Notes: generated from the sequence alone by a model not told the origin. A DNA stretch of 13,216 nt from Bacteroidota bacterium (GCA_016866375.1 VGMK01000041.1:1-13216); one strand, 5' to 3'. Shown: positions 1 through 8,489, counted from the first letter of the stretch. Made by a program: numbers and translations.

Positions 1-52
1 ACAATAACTGCATCTATGCATACCTTGACGAACCGCTTGTTATACGCTTGGA

Positions 53-69
53 GATCACGATCAGTGATC
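53..69. repeat. Short GATC-rich inverted repeat
   Basis: GATCAC and GTGATC flank a 5-base spacer, giving a 6-bp perfect stem about 100 bases upstream of the nuclease gene. No T-run follows, so it does not look like an intrinsic terminator. It could be a regulatory palindrome, the tail of an upstream element or chance. Nothing else is recognised in positions 1-165 apart from an AT-rich stretch just before the ATG. Confidence 0.25.
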
Positions 70-165
70 GTTCTTATGTTTTCTGAAGCTGTGATGAGAA
101 GGACGAAGACCGCTTTTTCTTTTCTTTAATTTCTTTAAGTTAATTTTATAAATAAATGTAAAAAT

Positions 166-1419
166 ATGAACCGTATTATTGGATTGATAATTGGGTTTTT
201 AGTTAGTGTTTCAGTTTATGGACAAACTGATTTAAAATCGAAGACAGCGGAACTTGAAGCACTTAAAACAAAGGAGAAAGATTTAGTTGCTGAAATTGAA
301 ATTCTAAAATTGGCTGAGCTACGTAATATGATGAAGTCAGTTGGATATCCTAGTAGTAAGAGGGGATTAGAAATCATTGAGCATTCAGGAATGATTTTAG
401 GATTTAATTGTGATTATGATATGGCGGAATGGAGTTTTCACATGCTAACTCCAGATGTTACGTTCGGAAATGTATCAAGGTCTGATGATTTTAGAGTAGA
501 TGAAAAAGTAAAATGTGGTAGTGCAGTTGAAGCAGATTATTTCCTACGAAAGGAGGAAGCGGACGGGACTTTTTCTGATGATGGTTTTGGATTTGATCGT
601 GGGCATTTAGCTCCTTCCGCAGATTTTAGGTGGTCTTCAATTGCACTAAGTGAATCGTATTATTATAGCAATATGACTCCGCAAAGGAAGGAGTTTAATC
701 GAGAATCGTGGGCTGATTTGGAGGGTTTACTTAGGTCAGTTGTTGACCAAGAGAAAAAAACATTTTACATTCTTACTGGACCTGTTTTAAACGATGGCTT
801 GCCAATTATTGAACGTTCAGTAAACAAGTTACGCATTCCTCAATTACACTATAAAATAATTGTTGATGTATCACAGGATAAGCCCAGAGGTATGGCTTTC
901 TTGATGCCAAACAAAAAATGTGAAGGAAGATTGAGTGAGTATGTTGTGAGTATTGATAGTATTGAACAATTAACTGGGCTTGATTTTTTTCCATCAATTG
1001 ATGATGCTTTGGAATTAAGAATTGAATCTAAATCTGATTTTAATAATTGGATGACTCAGCGTAACGCTAATGATGTTGAGCCATTGAGTCCTTTTGAATT
1101 ACCAAAAGATCATTTCAATACGCAGCAAGCATCATCAAAAGTAGGAACTATAGTTTCTATTGTAGGAAAGGTTGTAAGCACGAAGTTTATTCCAAAGTCA
1201 CAATCTACATTTTTGAATTTGGATCAGTCCTTTCCTAATCAAATATTCAGTATCAATATTTGGAAAAATGGACGAAGGAACTTTAGCTATAGACCAGAAG
1301 AAGAATTGAAGGGAAAATACATCGTTGTTACAGGAAAAGTAGAATTAGATAAAAATGGAATTCCCTCAATAAATGTGACTAAAGAAGAGCAAATTCAAAT
1401 TTGGGATGAGGAAGAATAA
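166..1419 (+). CDS. Secreted DNA/RNA non-specific endonuclease with C-terminal OB-like domain
   Basis: This 417-residue protein is a member of the Serratia-nuclease (NUC1, DNA/RNA non-specific endonuclease) family, which uses one metal ion to cut DNA and RNA without strong sequence preference. An N-terminal signal peptide is visible (about residues 1-19: basic start, hydrophobic core, then YGQ), so it is probably exported. A short charged, probably coiled-coil stretch follows (about 22-50). The nuclease domain spans about 60-300. It contains DRGH at 144-147 with the catalytic His147, then NMTPQ and N178 plus E186, spaced as the metal-site Asn and the Glu are in Serratia nuclease. Residues about 324-412 look like a small beta-rich OB-type nucleic-acid-binding domain (GKVVS...ITVTGKVE-like pattern, read by eye). 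All key residues are intact. It stands alone, convergent with the next gene. A role in nutrient scavenging or DNA turnover outside the cytoplasm is inferred. Family assignment is firm; the OB call is moderate. Confidence 0.9.
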   Translation: MNRIIGLIIGFLVSVSVYGQTDLKSKTAELEALKTKEKDLVAEIEILKLAELRNMMKSVGYPSSKRGLEIIEHSGMILGFNCDYDMAEWSFHMLTPDVTFGNVSRSDDFRVDEKVKCGSAVEADYFLRKEEADGTFSDDGFGFDRGHLAPSADFRWSSIALSESYYYSNMTPQRKEFNRESWADLEGLLRSVVDQEKKTFYILTGPVLNDGLPIIERSVNKLRIPQLHYKIIVDVSQDKPRGMAFLMPNKKCEGRLSEYVVSIDSIEQLTGLDFFPSIDDALELRIESKSDFNNWMTQRNANDVEPLSPFELPKDHFNTQQASSKVGTIVSIVGKVVSTKFIPKSQSTFLNLDQSFPNQIFSINIWKNGRRNFSYRPEEELKGKYIVVTGKVELDKNGIPSINVTKEEQIQIWDEEE

Positions 1420-1440
1420 TCCTTGAAACTTGGTGTTTTT

Positions 1441-1788
1441 TTAGTTTTTCTTTCTCCGGTATTTACCTCTTGTTTGGTAATAATACCGTGAACGATTTTG
1501 ATTTTTGATTGCGTTTTTGTCTGTACTAACTTTTCTGCGGACGTGCCCTTTGCGTGTTTGACCTTTGTAGTTTACGGAGGGTTTGACATAAGTGCCGCCA
1601 GCTTTATCCGATTTCTTGAAATCGCAAGATGGAATGGAAAATGTTAGGACGCCAAATGAAACCAAGAAAAGTAAGTTGACCAAACAACCTCGTGATGTTT
1701 TGTTGTACACTGCTTTTTTTGGATTTGTGAACCACCCAAATCCTTTCGGTGCTTTGAAACCTAAATTGTGGCTAATAACTCGCTTCAA
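1441..1788 (-). CDS. Small basic hypothetical protein with membrane/lipobox-like segment
   Basis: This is a 115-residue protein if it starts at the TTG at 1788; no ATG or GTG lies in frame between there and the upstream stop near 1870. I do not recognise a named family. The N-terminal third (KAPKGFGWFTNPKKAVYN, then TSRGC) resembles short conserved Bacteroidota proteins. A hydrophobic stretch (about residues 36-54) ends in SIPSC, which could be a poor lipobox or simply a membrane segment. The C-terminal half is very basic and Tyr-rich (HVRRKVSTD, SRYYYQTRGKYRRK), a pattern common in secreted or envelope-associated small proteins of this phylum. The frame stays open and lysine/arginine-rich for about 25 codons upstream of the TTG, so the true start may be further upstream or the 5' end may have been lost. 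A decayed copy of its 3' half lies at 2774-2890. Function unknown. Confidence 0.55.
   Translation of the reverse strand: MKRVISHNLGFKAPKGFGWFTNPKKAVYNKTSRGCLVNLLFLVSFGVLTFSIPSCDFKKSDKAGGTYVKPSVNYKGQTRKGHVRRKVSTDKNAIKNQNRSRYYYQTRGKYRRKKN
1478..1560. repeat. Direct repeat, copy 1 (pairs with 2805-2887)
   Basis: These 83 bases, inside the 3' half of the small basic gene, match 2805-2887 without gaps at about 70 positions by hand count (roughly 84 percent). The match is coding-like: it encodes the same peptide motif in both places. The two copies flank the Bro-N/Fic gene in the same orientation. Confidence 0.85.
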
Positions 1789-1853
1789 TGATGTGCGTGC
1801 GGCTATTCGTTTGGCTTTTTGCTTCTCTCCACTTCTTTTCGAGTTGAAATTCG

Positions 1854-1861
1854 TATCTTTA
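1854..1861 (+). promoter_or_regulatory. Candidate Bacteroidota -7 element for the Fic gene
   Basis: TATCTTTA matches the Bacteroidota -7 consensus TAnnTTTG at all but the last base. It lies 8 bases before the ATG at 1870, so the transcript would be nearly leaderless. No convincing -33 TTTG is seen at the usual spacing. The same octamer occurs just upstream of the MazG-like gene. Prediction by eye only. Confidence 0.35.
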
Positions 1862-1869
1862 ATCTTTCA

Positions 1870-2751
1870 ATGAACAACCAAAAAATATCCATTCGTTTTT
1901 TTAATGACCGCGAGGTTCGAGCTGTTTGGGACGAGGAAAACGCCAAATGGTGGTTCAGCGTATTGGATATTGTTGCTGTGCTAACCGATCAAGACGATTA
2001 CACGAAAACCAGAAATTATTGGAAATACCTGAAGGCAAAATTGAAGAAAGAAAAACATGAGTTGGTTAGTCTCACTACCCAACTGAAACTTCAAGCAGCA
2101 GATGGAAAAAAATATAAAACCGATATGTTGGATAGTGATAGGGTGATTTTGCTGGCTAAAAATTTTCCGAATATCGGAGCTATGAAATTTCTAGATTGGT
2201 TTTTATATAGTGATAATAGCATCGATGGTCAAAGTAAGAAAAAAGCATATGCTTTATTTGAAAGTTCATTCATAGAAAGTATCGAAGTTGGAACAACCAA
2301 GGGCTTGCAGCAAATCCATGCCTACCTTTTTGGTGGACTGTATGACTTTGCTGGTCAAATTCGACAAAAGAATATTTCAAAAGGTGGTTTTCAATTTGCT
2401 GTATCCCGATTTCTGGGTGAAACACTCAAACAAATTGAGGATTTGCCCGAAAATAACTTTGATGAAATCGTGGAGAAATATGTTGAGATGAACATTGCGC
2501 ATCCATTTATGGAAGGTAATGGAAGAAGCGCGAGAATTTGGTTGGATTTAATTCTTAAGAAACGACTCAAAAAATGTGTGGATTGGAGCCAAATTTCCAA
2601 GGGCGACTATATGAATGCCATGATTGCAAGTCCTATCAATAGTCAATTGCTAAAAACCACTATTTTATATGCCCTGACCGATAAAATCAACGATCGAGAA
2701 ATGTACATGAAGGGAATTGATTACTCGTATTATTACGAGGAGAATGAGTAG
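1870..2751 (+). CDS. Bro-N / Fic fusion, probable AMP-transferase toxin-like protein
   Basis: This is a 293-residue protein from the ATG at 1870; an in-frame ATG at 1819 would add 17 residues that look like translated promoter sequence, so the later start is preferred. Residues about 10-115 resemble the Bro-N domain of phage antirepressor-type DNA-binding proteins (WWFSVLDIVAVLT...YWKYLKAKL...ADGKKYKTDML). Residues about 125-285 are a Fic domain with a full catalytic loop HPFMEGNGRSAR at 211-222, matching HPFxxGNGR, the form that transfers AMP to a target hydroxyl. The flap region GGLYDFAGQIRQ is also present. The C-terminal helix carries SYYYEE at 286-291, placed like the inhibitory (S/T)xxxE(G/N) motif of class III Fic proteins such as the Neisseria Fic, but with Glu in place of the final Gly/Asn. 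It is a single gene between a divergent small gene and a gene remnant. Probably a self-restrained toxin or regulator whose target is unknown. Domain calls are strong; role is inferred. Confidence 0.88.
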   Translation: MNNQKISIRFFNDREVRAVWDEENAKWWFSVLDIVAVLTDQDDYTKTRNYWKYLKAKLKKEKHELVSLTTQLKLQAADGKKYKTDMLDSDRVILLAKNFPNIGAMKFLDWFLYSDNSIDGQSKKKAYALFESSFIESIEVGTTKGLQQIHAYLFGGLYDFAGQIRQKNISKGGFQFAVSRFLGETLKQIEDLPENNFDEIVEKYVEMNIAHPFMEGNGRSARIWLDLILKKRLKKCVDWSQISKGDYMNAMIASPINSQLLKTTILYALTDKINDREMYMKGIDYSYYYEENE

Positions 2752-2773
2752 ATTTTTAACCCAAATTCAATAA

Positions 2774-2890
2774 TCACTTCCTCCTATACTTACTCCTCGT
2801 TTTTTAATAATACCGTGACCGATTTTGGTTGAGGATGGCGTATTTATCTGTGCTTACTTTTATGCGGACGTGTCGTTTGCGTGTTTGACA
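2774..2890 (-). pseudogene. Decayed 3' fragment of a paralogue of the small basic gene
   Basis: Read on the minus strand this encodes CQTRKRHVRIKVSTDK then NQNRSRYY, then a TAA stop at 2806-2804. In the same frame it continues KTRSKYRRK to a TGA at 2776-2774. The intact gene at 1441-1788 has GQTRKGHVRRKVSTDK, NQNRSRYYYQTRGKYRRKKN, so a Tyr codon has become a stop and the resemblance continues past it. Upstream of 2890 the match ends abruptly, about 40 bases from the end of the helicase gene. No start codon or 5' half remains. It is therefore a remnant, useful as a mark of a recombination boundary. Confidence 0.8.
2805..2887. repeat. Direct repeat, copy 2 (pairs with 1478-1560)
   Basis: Second copy of the 83-base match described for 1478-1560. 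The rest of the 2752-2932 intergenic stretch shows no clear terminator: short AT-rich inverted repeats such as ATAAT-CGT-ATTAT lie near 2910-2922, between the remnant and the helicase stop, but lack a GC stem. Confidence 0.85.
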
Positions 2891-2932
2891 AGCTTAGATT
2901 AAGATTGTCAATAATCGTATTATAATCATTTG

Positions 2933-5900
2933 TTAATTTGCGAAATTCAATGATTTTTCAAAAACCTCAAGATGTTTTGCCAAAACAGTTAATTCTTTTT
3001 CATGTGCATCTATTTTAGGGTGTGAGATTTCAATTTTAACCGATTGATTTTTCCAAATAGTTTTAAGAAAAAGATGATTGTGATTGTTTACGAAAACATC
3101 TTTTTCCTCCCTAAATAAAGGAGATTCTGTAGATAACTCTTTAACGAGGTGCGTATTCTCTATTTTCCATCCTTCAGGAATAGATTCAACTGATCTTGCC
3201 TTTGGAAGTGATATTTCATTTAAAGGCTCAATATCTGAAATGGGCAGATTTAAATCTTCCTTTTTTAAATCACTTTTCAATAAATTTAATTCAACAAAAT
3301 CTGCACAATTAATCAATTGTTCGAAGGCATTTTGAATTTCTTCTTGACTTAATAAATTATTATCTAACGTTGTGAGAAACAAGGGTAATTCAGTAGCCAT
3401 GTATATACCCCAAATAGACCCTGTTCTTTGCGATGGATCCACACATAATTTTACATTTCGGTTGTAAATTGACTTTATTGCATCACTGGTAGAAAAAGTT
3501 GTTTTAAAAAATTTCGAAAATTTCGAAATTGGCGCTAAAGGTGTTTTTAATCGGACGCAATAAACGCTATTTCCATAAATTCCAGTACCAATTGGATCAA
3601 GTATTGTTTCAATTACAACTGGTTGTTTCCGGGTGTTCAATTGTGGATCTACCAATAATTTAAATTCACCATCTTGTTCGAAAGAAAAGATTTGGGAATT
3701 ATATTTTGTCAGAGATGAAATTGCGTTAAAAATTGCTTGATGAAAGGGTTTAAGGGTTATTGTTTCACGATTTTTATATTCACATTTAATGGAAGTAAAG
3801 TCTTCATTTGTTGTAGGATAAGGATCACCTATTTCATTTTGAATGGGAGAACGCAAGAATTGCAACCAATCTTCATTGTCTGTTTGCTGAAAATCAAAAC
3901 CATCAGAGTTTTCTGTAATTGCACCTTTATCAATTATGCGTTCTTCAAAATACTTACGTTTTACAAATCTTTTTAGTTGATCTTCATCGATACTATTCCT
4001 CAAAAATGGATAATAAATCAAAAGGTTTGCATCCTCATTTTTTTCAAGCTCACGCTCTATCTTGCCGAACATACGATCGATTCTGCCTATTCGCTGTTCA
4101 TTATCACCTGGTGTCCAAGCCATGCCATAATGGTAGATAGTTTTACAAAAATACTGAAGATTCACCCCTTCTTGTAAAACCGAAGTGGCAACCAAAAAAT
4201 CAGGATAAAAAGGCGTATTAAAACAACGAAGGACTTTCTGATTGGAATTATCGGCATTGTAAGGATAAATAGGCTGTGCATTATTGAATGAATCCCAACT
4301 TTCTGTTAAAAGCTCACTTAAACTATTGATGCTGAAAACTTTGCTGTAGATTGTTTTAAAATGGAGAATACTCTCTTTGATTTGGTTATACAGTCTTTGA
4401 CCCTTTAATTCTGCCCTAACGAGCTCGCAAAATACTTGATAATGTTTTAAAGGTGAAGTAAAGAAAGTGGATTCACTTCGAAGATAGACTTCATACAGCC
4501 AAGCTACAGCAATAGAAGCGAGCAATGTGCCTTTCTCAATAAAATTGGAAAAGGACTCTCTTTCATAAAAGTTAAGTTCTTCATAAGCTTTTATAATTAG
4601 GTCTTTTTCTTTGTCTTCAGATAGCACCTCAAAAAAGAGCGTTAGCAACGTATGAATCGGTTTGTCTATTATTGTAGGATTATCCAAAGGTTGTTTTGTA
4701 AGTAAAAGACTTTGAATATCCTTTCTTATCGCTACATCCTTGATTTTTATAGTTCTGTAAATTAATGCTGAAAGGTAAAAATTTTCTAAGTGTCTTGAGC
4801 CTATTTCAAATCGATGAGAATTGAGATTCAGGTAGGGTTCTTTATAATAATCGGCCCCAATTGAAAAAAATAAGGAAAAAATAGAAGGTTTTGAATGAGA
4901 AAACTTCAACCTAAAATTTGAGGCATCAGTAGCTGGAATAGCATCTTGTTTAATTATCTTGAATAAATTAAGAATTTTAGACTGAGGAATTTTTCCTGAT
5001 ATTTCCTCCCGTATAATTGCACGTTGGTCATTGAATTCATGTTCTTCATCAAGTTCAATATTCTTTCCCTTTGAATTGTGAAAACTTTTTCTATTCAATT
5101 CAGCAAATGGAATTTTGTCACTCAAAAAAGCGAGTTTATAGGTCTTGTGTAATCGTTCATCTTCAAATTCAATGATTCGTTTGGCTATTTCATAAACAGA
5201 TGCAATTCGACGAACGAATACAACTCCCTTTTCATTTTTATGGTTTTGACTCAAATCCGTAACTAATTTATCGTATTTTGGATGCTTGGGATTTGACTTA
5301 AAAACATACTTATATTTTGAGGAGATATCTAATAATATTTGAGTATCTGAACCTGTTGTGAAATCTGAAGAATTTTGTAAAAGAGCATCTTCTTGTGGCT
5401 CTGTATTTTGTTCATTTTTAACTTGTTTTTCTGTAGGAATGAATTCAACACCTTCCAAGTAGCGCATCATCCTATTTGCACCCTGACCACCACTTTTTTT
5501 CTTTTTGAAAAGTTCTTTGGCTAATTGATGTTGATAGAGCGCAAAAAAAGATTCACTCAATGGATCATTTTCAAAATTACTTTCTGAGGCAAGTTCTCTT
5601 CTGTAATTGTATTTATTCAGCCCTTTTTTACTTAATCTCCTCAATCTTCTAACGCAGATTTTCTCTAGAATCATGTTGTATGGTAAATCATTGAATTGAT
5701 CTGAGAAATAAGCAACAATATTATGGATGTCTTTTGAGGAACTATGATTTGGAGTTGCTGTTAGCAACAAAACCTTTTCTGCTATTGGTGAATAATCATT
5801 TGAATCTGGTTTTCCGAAAAATAGTGATGCAGAATTAACTTTTAAGCTTGTTCCTTCTCTCCTTCTCAAATAATGCGCTTCATCAATAATAATGAGATCA

Positions 5901-6532
5901 AAATAAGGTTCTCCGGTGGGACTATACCGCATTATTTCATTGCGTAATAGCCTCATCAATTCGTTATTATAAGACAAGTCTTTGTTTTTACTCAAACTTT
6001 TGGCAGGATCTAACTCTTCAATACCAAGCTTTTCTAATCTTTCTATACTGCGATCGGCGGCCATTAAGGAACTAAAAGATGAAATTTTAGCAACAAACAA
6101 TTGACCCCATCCTTGTTGTATTTCTTTAGTTAAATGATACAAGTTCCCTGTTTGAATCATTTTTTTTACAGGTACTTGTCCAGCAATGGATTTTACGATT
6201 TCATCCGTGTGTTTGTAGTGATGTCGGATAAAATTGAGGTATTCTTTTTCCCAATTCCTGCCGATTTCTTCCCTCGGAACCAGGACTAATATTTTTGCAT
6301 TCGGTTTTTCGTTCCATAAAGCAGCAATAACGCTTAAAGATTGTATGGTTTTACCCATACCAACCTCATCTGCCAATAAAGCCAATCTATGTTCTTGAAG
6401 TAAATTGTAAATTTTGGCAGTTCCTTTAACTTGTAAACTACACATGTCTGTCCCTTCTGAAGAATAGACCCATTCTTTATCTCGGACATTAAATCTTACA
6501 ATTTTATCAATATATTCTGGGGTAATCTTCAT
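2933..6532 (-). CDS. SNF2-type superfamily 2 helicase/translocase, third gene of the trio
   Basis: This 1199-residue DNA-dependent ATPase of superfamily 2 is of the SNF2/RapA-like kind found in defence operons. Visible motifs are Walker A ADEVGMGKT at 54-62, an Ia-like LVLVPRE at 82-88, Walker B DEAH at 217-220, motif III TAT at 258-260, a second RecA domain starting at VVFVRR (437-442), motif V ATSVLQEGVNLQ near 781-792 and motif VI EQRIGRIDR at 812-820. About 330 residues separate the start of RecA domain 2 from motif V, far more than in a minimal helicase, so a large insertion sits there. After about residue 850 comes a 350-residue C-terminal region that I cannot assign. It probably moves along DNA and couples recognition to cutting by the PLD protein. 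The ATG at 6532 lies one base after the PLD stop (TAA A ATG), implying translational coupling. All ATPase residues look intact. What the insert and the C-terminus do is unknown. Confidence 0.9.
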   Translation of the reverse strand: MKITPEYIDKIVRFNVRDKEWVYSSEGTDMCSLQVKGTAKIYNLLQEHRLALLADEVGMGKTIQSLSVIAALWNEKPNAKILVLVPREEIGRNWEKEYLNFIRHHYKHTDEIVKSIAGQVPVKKMIQTGNLYHLTKEIQQGWGQLFVAKISSFSSLMAADRSIERLEKLGIEELDPAKSLSKNKDLSYNNELMRLLRNEIMRYSPTGEPYFDLIIIDEAHYLRRREGTSLKVNSASLFFGKPDSNDYSPIAEKVLLLTATPNHSSSKDIHNIVAYFSDQFNDLPYNMILEKICVRRLRRLSKKGLNKYNYRRELASESNFENDPLSESFFALYQHQLAKELFKKKKSGGQGANRMMRYLEGVEFIPTEKQVKNEQNTEPQEDALLQNSSDFTTGSDTQILLDISSKYKYVFKSNPKHPKYDKLVTDLSQNHKNEKGVVFVRRIASVYEIAKRIIEFEDERLHKTYKLAFLSDKIPFAELNRKSFHNSKGKNIELDEEHEFNDQRAIIREEISGKIPQSKILNLFKIIKQDAIPATDASNFRLKFSHSKPSIFSLFFSIGADYYKEPYLNLNSHRFEIGSRHLENFYLSALIYRTIKIKDVAIRKDIQSLLLTKQPLDNPTIIDKPIHTLLTLFFEVLSEDKEKDLIIKAYEELNFYERESFSNFIEKGTLLASIAVAWLYEVYLRSESTFFTSPLKHYQVFCELVRAELKGQRLYNQIKESILHFKTIYSKVFSINSLSELLTESWDSFNNAQPIYPYNADNSNQKVLRCFNTPFYPDFLVATSVLQEGVNLQYFCKTIYHYGMAWTPGDNEQRIGRIDRMFGKIERELEKNEDANLLIYYPFLRNSIDEDQLKRFVKRKYFEERIIDKGAITENSDGFDFQQTDNEDWLQFLRSPIQNEIGDPYPTTNEDFTSIKCEYKNRETITLKPFHQAIFNAISSLTKYNSQIFSFEQDGEFKLLVDPQLNTRKQPVVIETILDPIGTGIYGNSVYCVRLKTPLAPISKFSKFFKTTFSTSDAIKSIYNRNVKLCVDPSQRTGSIWGIYMATELPLFLTTLDNNLLSQEEIQNAFEQLINCADFVELNLLKSDLKKEDLNLPISDIEPLNEISLPKARSVESIPEGWKIENTHLVKELSTESPLFREEKDVFVNNHNHLFLKTIWKNQSVKIEISHPKIDAHEKELTVLAKHLEVFEKSLNFAN

Positions 6533-6533
6533 T

Positions 6534-8489
6534 TTACTCTTCCTTCAATAATTGATGAATATAGCCTTCCCATTGATTTTGTAGCTTGGAGTCATTAATA
6601 TTAAGGTAACTTTTTAGTGATCCGTTTTCAAGTTGATTTAATGATTCATTTTCGTCTTGAATTAGTGTATTGTATTTTTGAATTAAAACATTTGTTTTTT
6701 CAATTAAAAACCATAAATAAATAGGACTTTTTTTGAAATTACTTGGGTCACCTTTCAATACTCTTGACAATTCCGTGAGATGTTGACTCAATTCTGTTAT
6801 GCTTCCCGGTAGCACGCGACCAATTTTAATCAAATTCTTTTTGCGTTCTGATGGTTCATTTATTTTTTGCGTTTCACTAATTCGATTGCTAATGCATTCA
6901 AAAGCATAGAAACTCATAAACCAAGCATTGCTTCCGGTTCCGGAGAGTATTTGCTTGCTATTGTCATACATCTCGTAACCCTCCATTTCTGAAGAATAAA
7001 TCAATCGTTGAAGTTCTTGTTTATCTTCTGGACGTTCATTTACCCAACCTTTCATTAAATCGTCTAAATTCTCAAATCGATGAGTTGGACGGTTGGCAAA
7101 TCCAACTTCTCGAAAATAGCCCGAATAGCAAACTTCATCATTTTGCACAACTTTATAATAACGATTGGTTACAAGTGATTTAATTGCTTCTCGACAATTT
7201 ATACCATACTTCAATTCATGTATGCTCTTTAGTCCTAGGCCAGGAACTTCAATACTTGTATCAAGTGATAGGCTATTAAGGAGCTCATCAAAAGTTGGGC
7301 TTGCTAATTCAATACGAAGCAATTCCCAATTTAGAACCAAATCAATGACAATGGGAAAATTTACTAAGAGTTCTTGTTTTTCGTCTTGCAATTCTGCTGC
7401 TTCAGAACAAATTGGATAATGTAATATTTCTAAATGATTTGTCAGCTCCTTTTTGATGTTAGAATCAATTCGAGAAATAATTCCTGCCTCAATGTTATTG
7501 CCTCCAACATTTGAAGTGTTCATTCCAGCTTCCGTCATATTCCATGAACCAATAGCTACATAGTCATCCGTAATCCATACCTTCGCATGAGCCAATGCTT
7601 CCGTTAATTCAGTAGGTAATTTTTCTTGTTTGAAAATAACCTTTTTCTGAGTTATGCACCTTTCATAATTACCTTCAGTTAATCGAATTTTTCCGGCAGC
7701 ACTTTGATCTGGAACTACATGTATTGTTTCAACTTCTGAAAAATGGCTCGATAGTATTTCAAACAAATCTTTAGCGAAGTAAGGACTCCAAACGGTTAGA
7801 TTTGAACAAGGCTTTTTTTGAACGAGACTATCTACAAATGAGTTAACTGAAAATGAAGATTGAAATTTCCAAGATGCAGTAGGTTTTGCTCCCTGCATTT
7901 TTCTTTTCAAAGATTTTATCATTCCCTGTTCGTTTTCTTCTTTTTCATTACTGAAAAGTTTCCCAAAGAAAATGAGTACCTCGCTGATATTTTCTTTATC
8001 CTTTAATTCCTCCAAAAAAAAGCATTCCCGATTTTTACCCCATCCACCAAAGGTTAAGTTTGCTGAGGATACCATAAGCCAAAATCTACCGTCATATCCT
8101 TCGAGGAGTATCACTTTAGGATGAAAAACTCCGTGTTCAAATGTTTTTGTTTCATTCGGGTTAAGTTGCTTGATATCAATAGGATAAAGTGGCGCTGTTG
8201 TTTGTTTGCCACGTCCGGTAGCCATCAATGCACGGTAATCATAAAAAACTTTGAATTCTAATTTATCGTTAATTAGGTCTTCCTCGGATGCTGCCAGTTT
8301 ATCATTTATTATTTCATAATCCTGAGGTATTTTCAGATCTGAAGGAAAGTTACCAGTAAGAATCGATAATAGGTATTTCTCAACAAAACTAATATCCAAG
8401 TTAAAGGTAGTAAACCAAGCACGTTTGATGACTCCCATTTTCGTGAGTTCTTGTTCAAAATAGCGATATAGTTTTATCCCTTTATCCAT
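6534..8489 (-). CDS. Phospholipase D-type (two-HKD) nuclease, second gene of the trio
   Basis: This 651-residue protein belongs to the phospholipase D superfamily, whose defence-associated members are mostly nucleases. It has two half-motifs: FHPKVILL with H123 and K125 followed by SSANLT at 141-146, and AHAKVW with H301 and K303 followed by GSWNMTEAG at 314-322. A downstream Glu (about 334) sits where the second half-site usually has an acidic residue. The N-terminal stretch WFTTFNLDISFVEKYLL (25-41) is typical of large PLD proteins next to helicases. Residues about 370-651 form a mostly helical C-terminal half that I cannot assign; it may bind the partners or DNA. The start codon overlaps the stop of the upstream gene as TAATG, and the helicase follows after one base. 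It is likely the cutting subunit of the trio. Lipid hydrolysis is possible for this superfamily but unlikely here, as no signal peptide is seen. Confidence 0.88.
   Translation of the reverse strand: MDKGIKLYRYFEQELTKMGVIKRAWFTTFNLDISFVEKYLLSILTGNFPSDLKIPQDYEIINDKLAASEEDLINDKLEFKVFYDYRALMATGRGKQTTAPLYPIDIKQLNPNETKTFEHGVFHPKVILLEGYDGRFWLMVSSANLTFGGWGKNRECFFLEELKDKENISEVLIFFGKLFSNEKEENEQGMIKSLKRKMQGAKPTASWKFQSSFSVNSFVDSLVQKKPCSNLTVWSPYFAKDLFEILSSHFSEVETIHVVPDQSAAGKIRLTEGNYERCITQKKVIFKQEKLPTELTEALAHAKVWITDDYVAIGSWNMTEAGMNTSNVGGNNIEAGIISRIDSNIKKELTNHLEILHYPICSEAAELQDEKQELLVNFPIVIDLVLNWELLRIELASPTFDELLNSLSLDTSIEVPGLGLKSIHELKYGINCREAIKSLVTNRYYKVVQNDEVCYSGYFREVGFANRPTHRFENLDDLMKGWVNERPEDKQELQRLIYSSEMEGYEMYDNSKQILSGTGSNAWFMSFYAFECISNRISETQKINEPSERKKNLIKIGRVLPGSITELSQHLTELSRVLKGDPSNFKKSPIYLWFLIEKTNVLIQKYNTLIQDENESLNQLENGSLKSYLNINDSKLQNQWEGYIHQLLKEE

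Noticed and set aside
1..50. attC-like sequence (GTATAAC box on the minus strand near 39-45)
   Set aside because: The box does not fit the GTTRRRY/RYYYAAC consensus and no partner boxes or integron integrase are visible; the window edge cuts the region.
806..997. Short antisense frames within the nuclease, helicase, PLD and DUF2075 genes
   Set aside because: All are shadows of strong coding frames with complete catalytic motifs on the other strand.
1420..1445. T-run after the nuclease gene as an intrinsic terminator
   Set aside because: GTTTTTTTAG is preceded by no GC-rich stem; only a T-run is seen.
1592..1873. 93-codon plus-strand frame opposite the small basic gene
   Set aside because: It lies antisense to a gene whose protein pattern recurs in the remnant at 2774-2890, and its translation has no protein-like family pattern.
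1478..2887. Direct repeats as target-site duplications or ends of an insertion sequence around the Fic gene
   Set aside because: They are coding paralogue segments about 16 percent diverged, there is no transposase, and there are no terminal inverted repeats.
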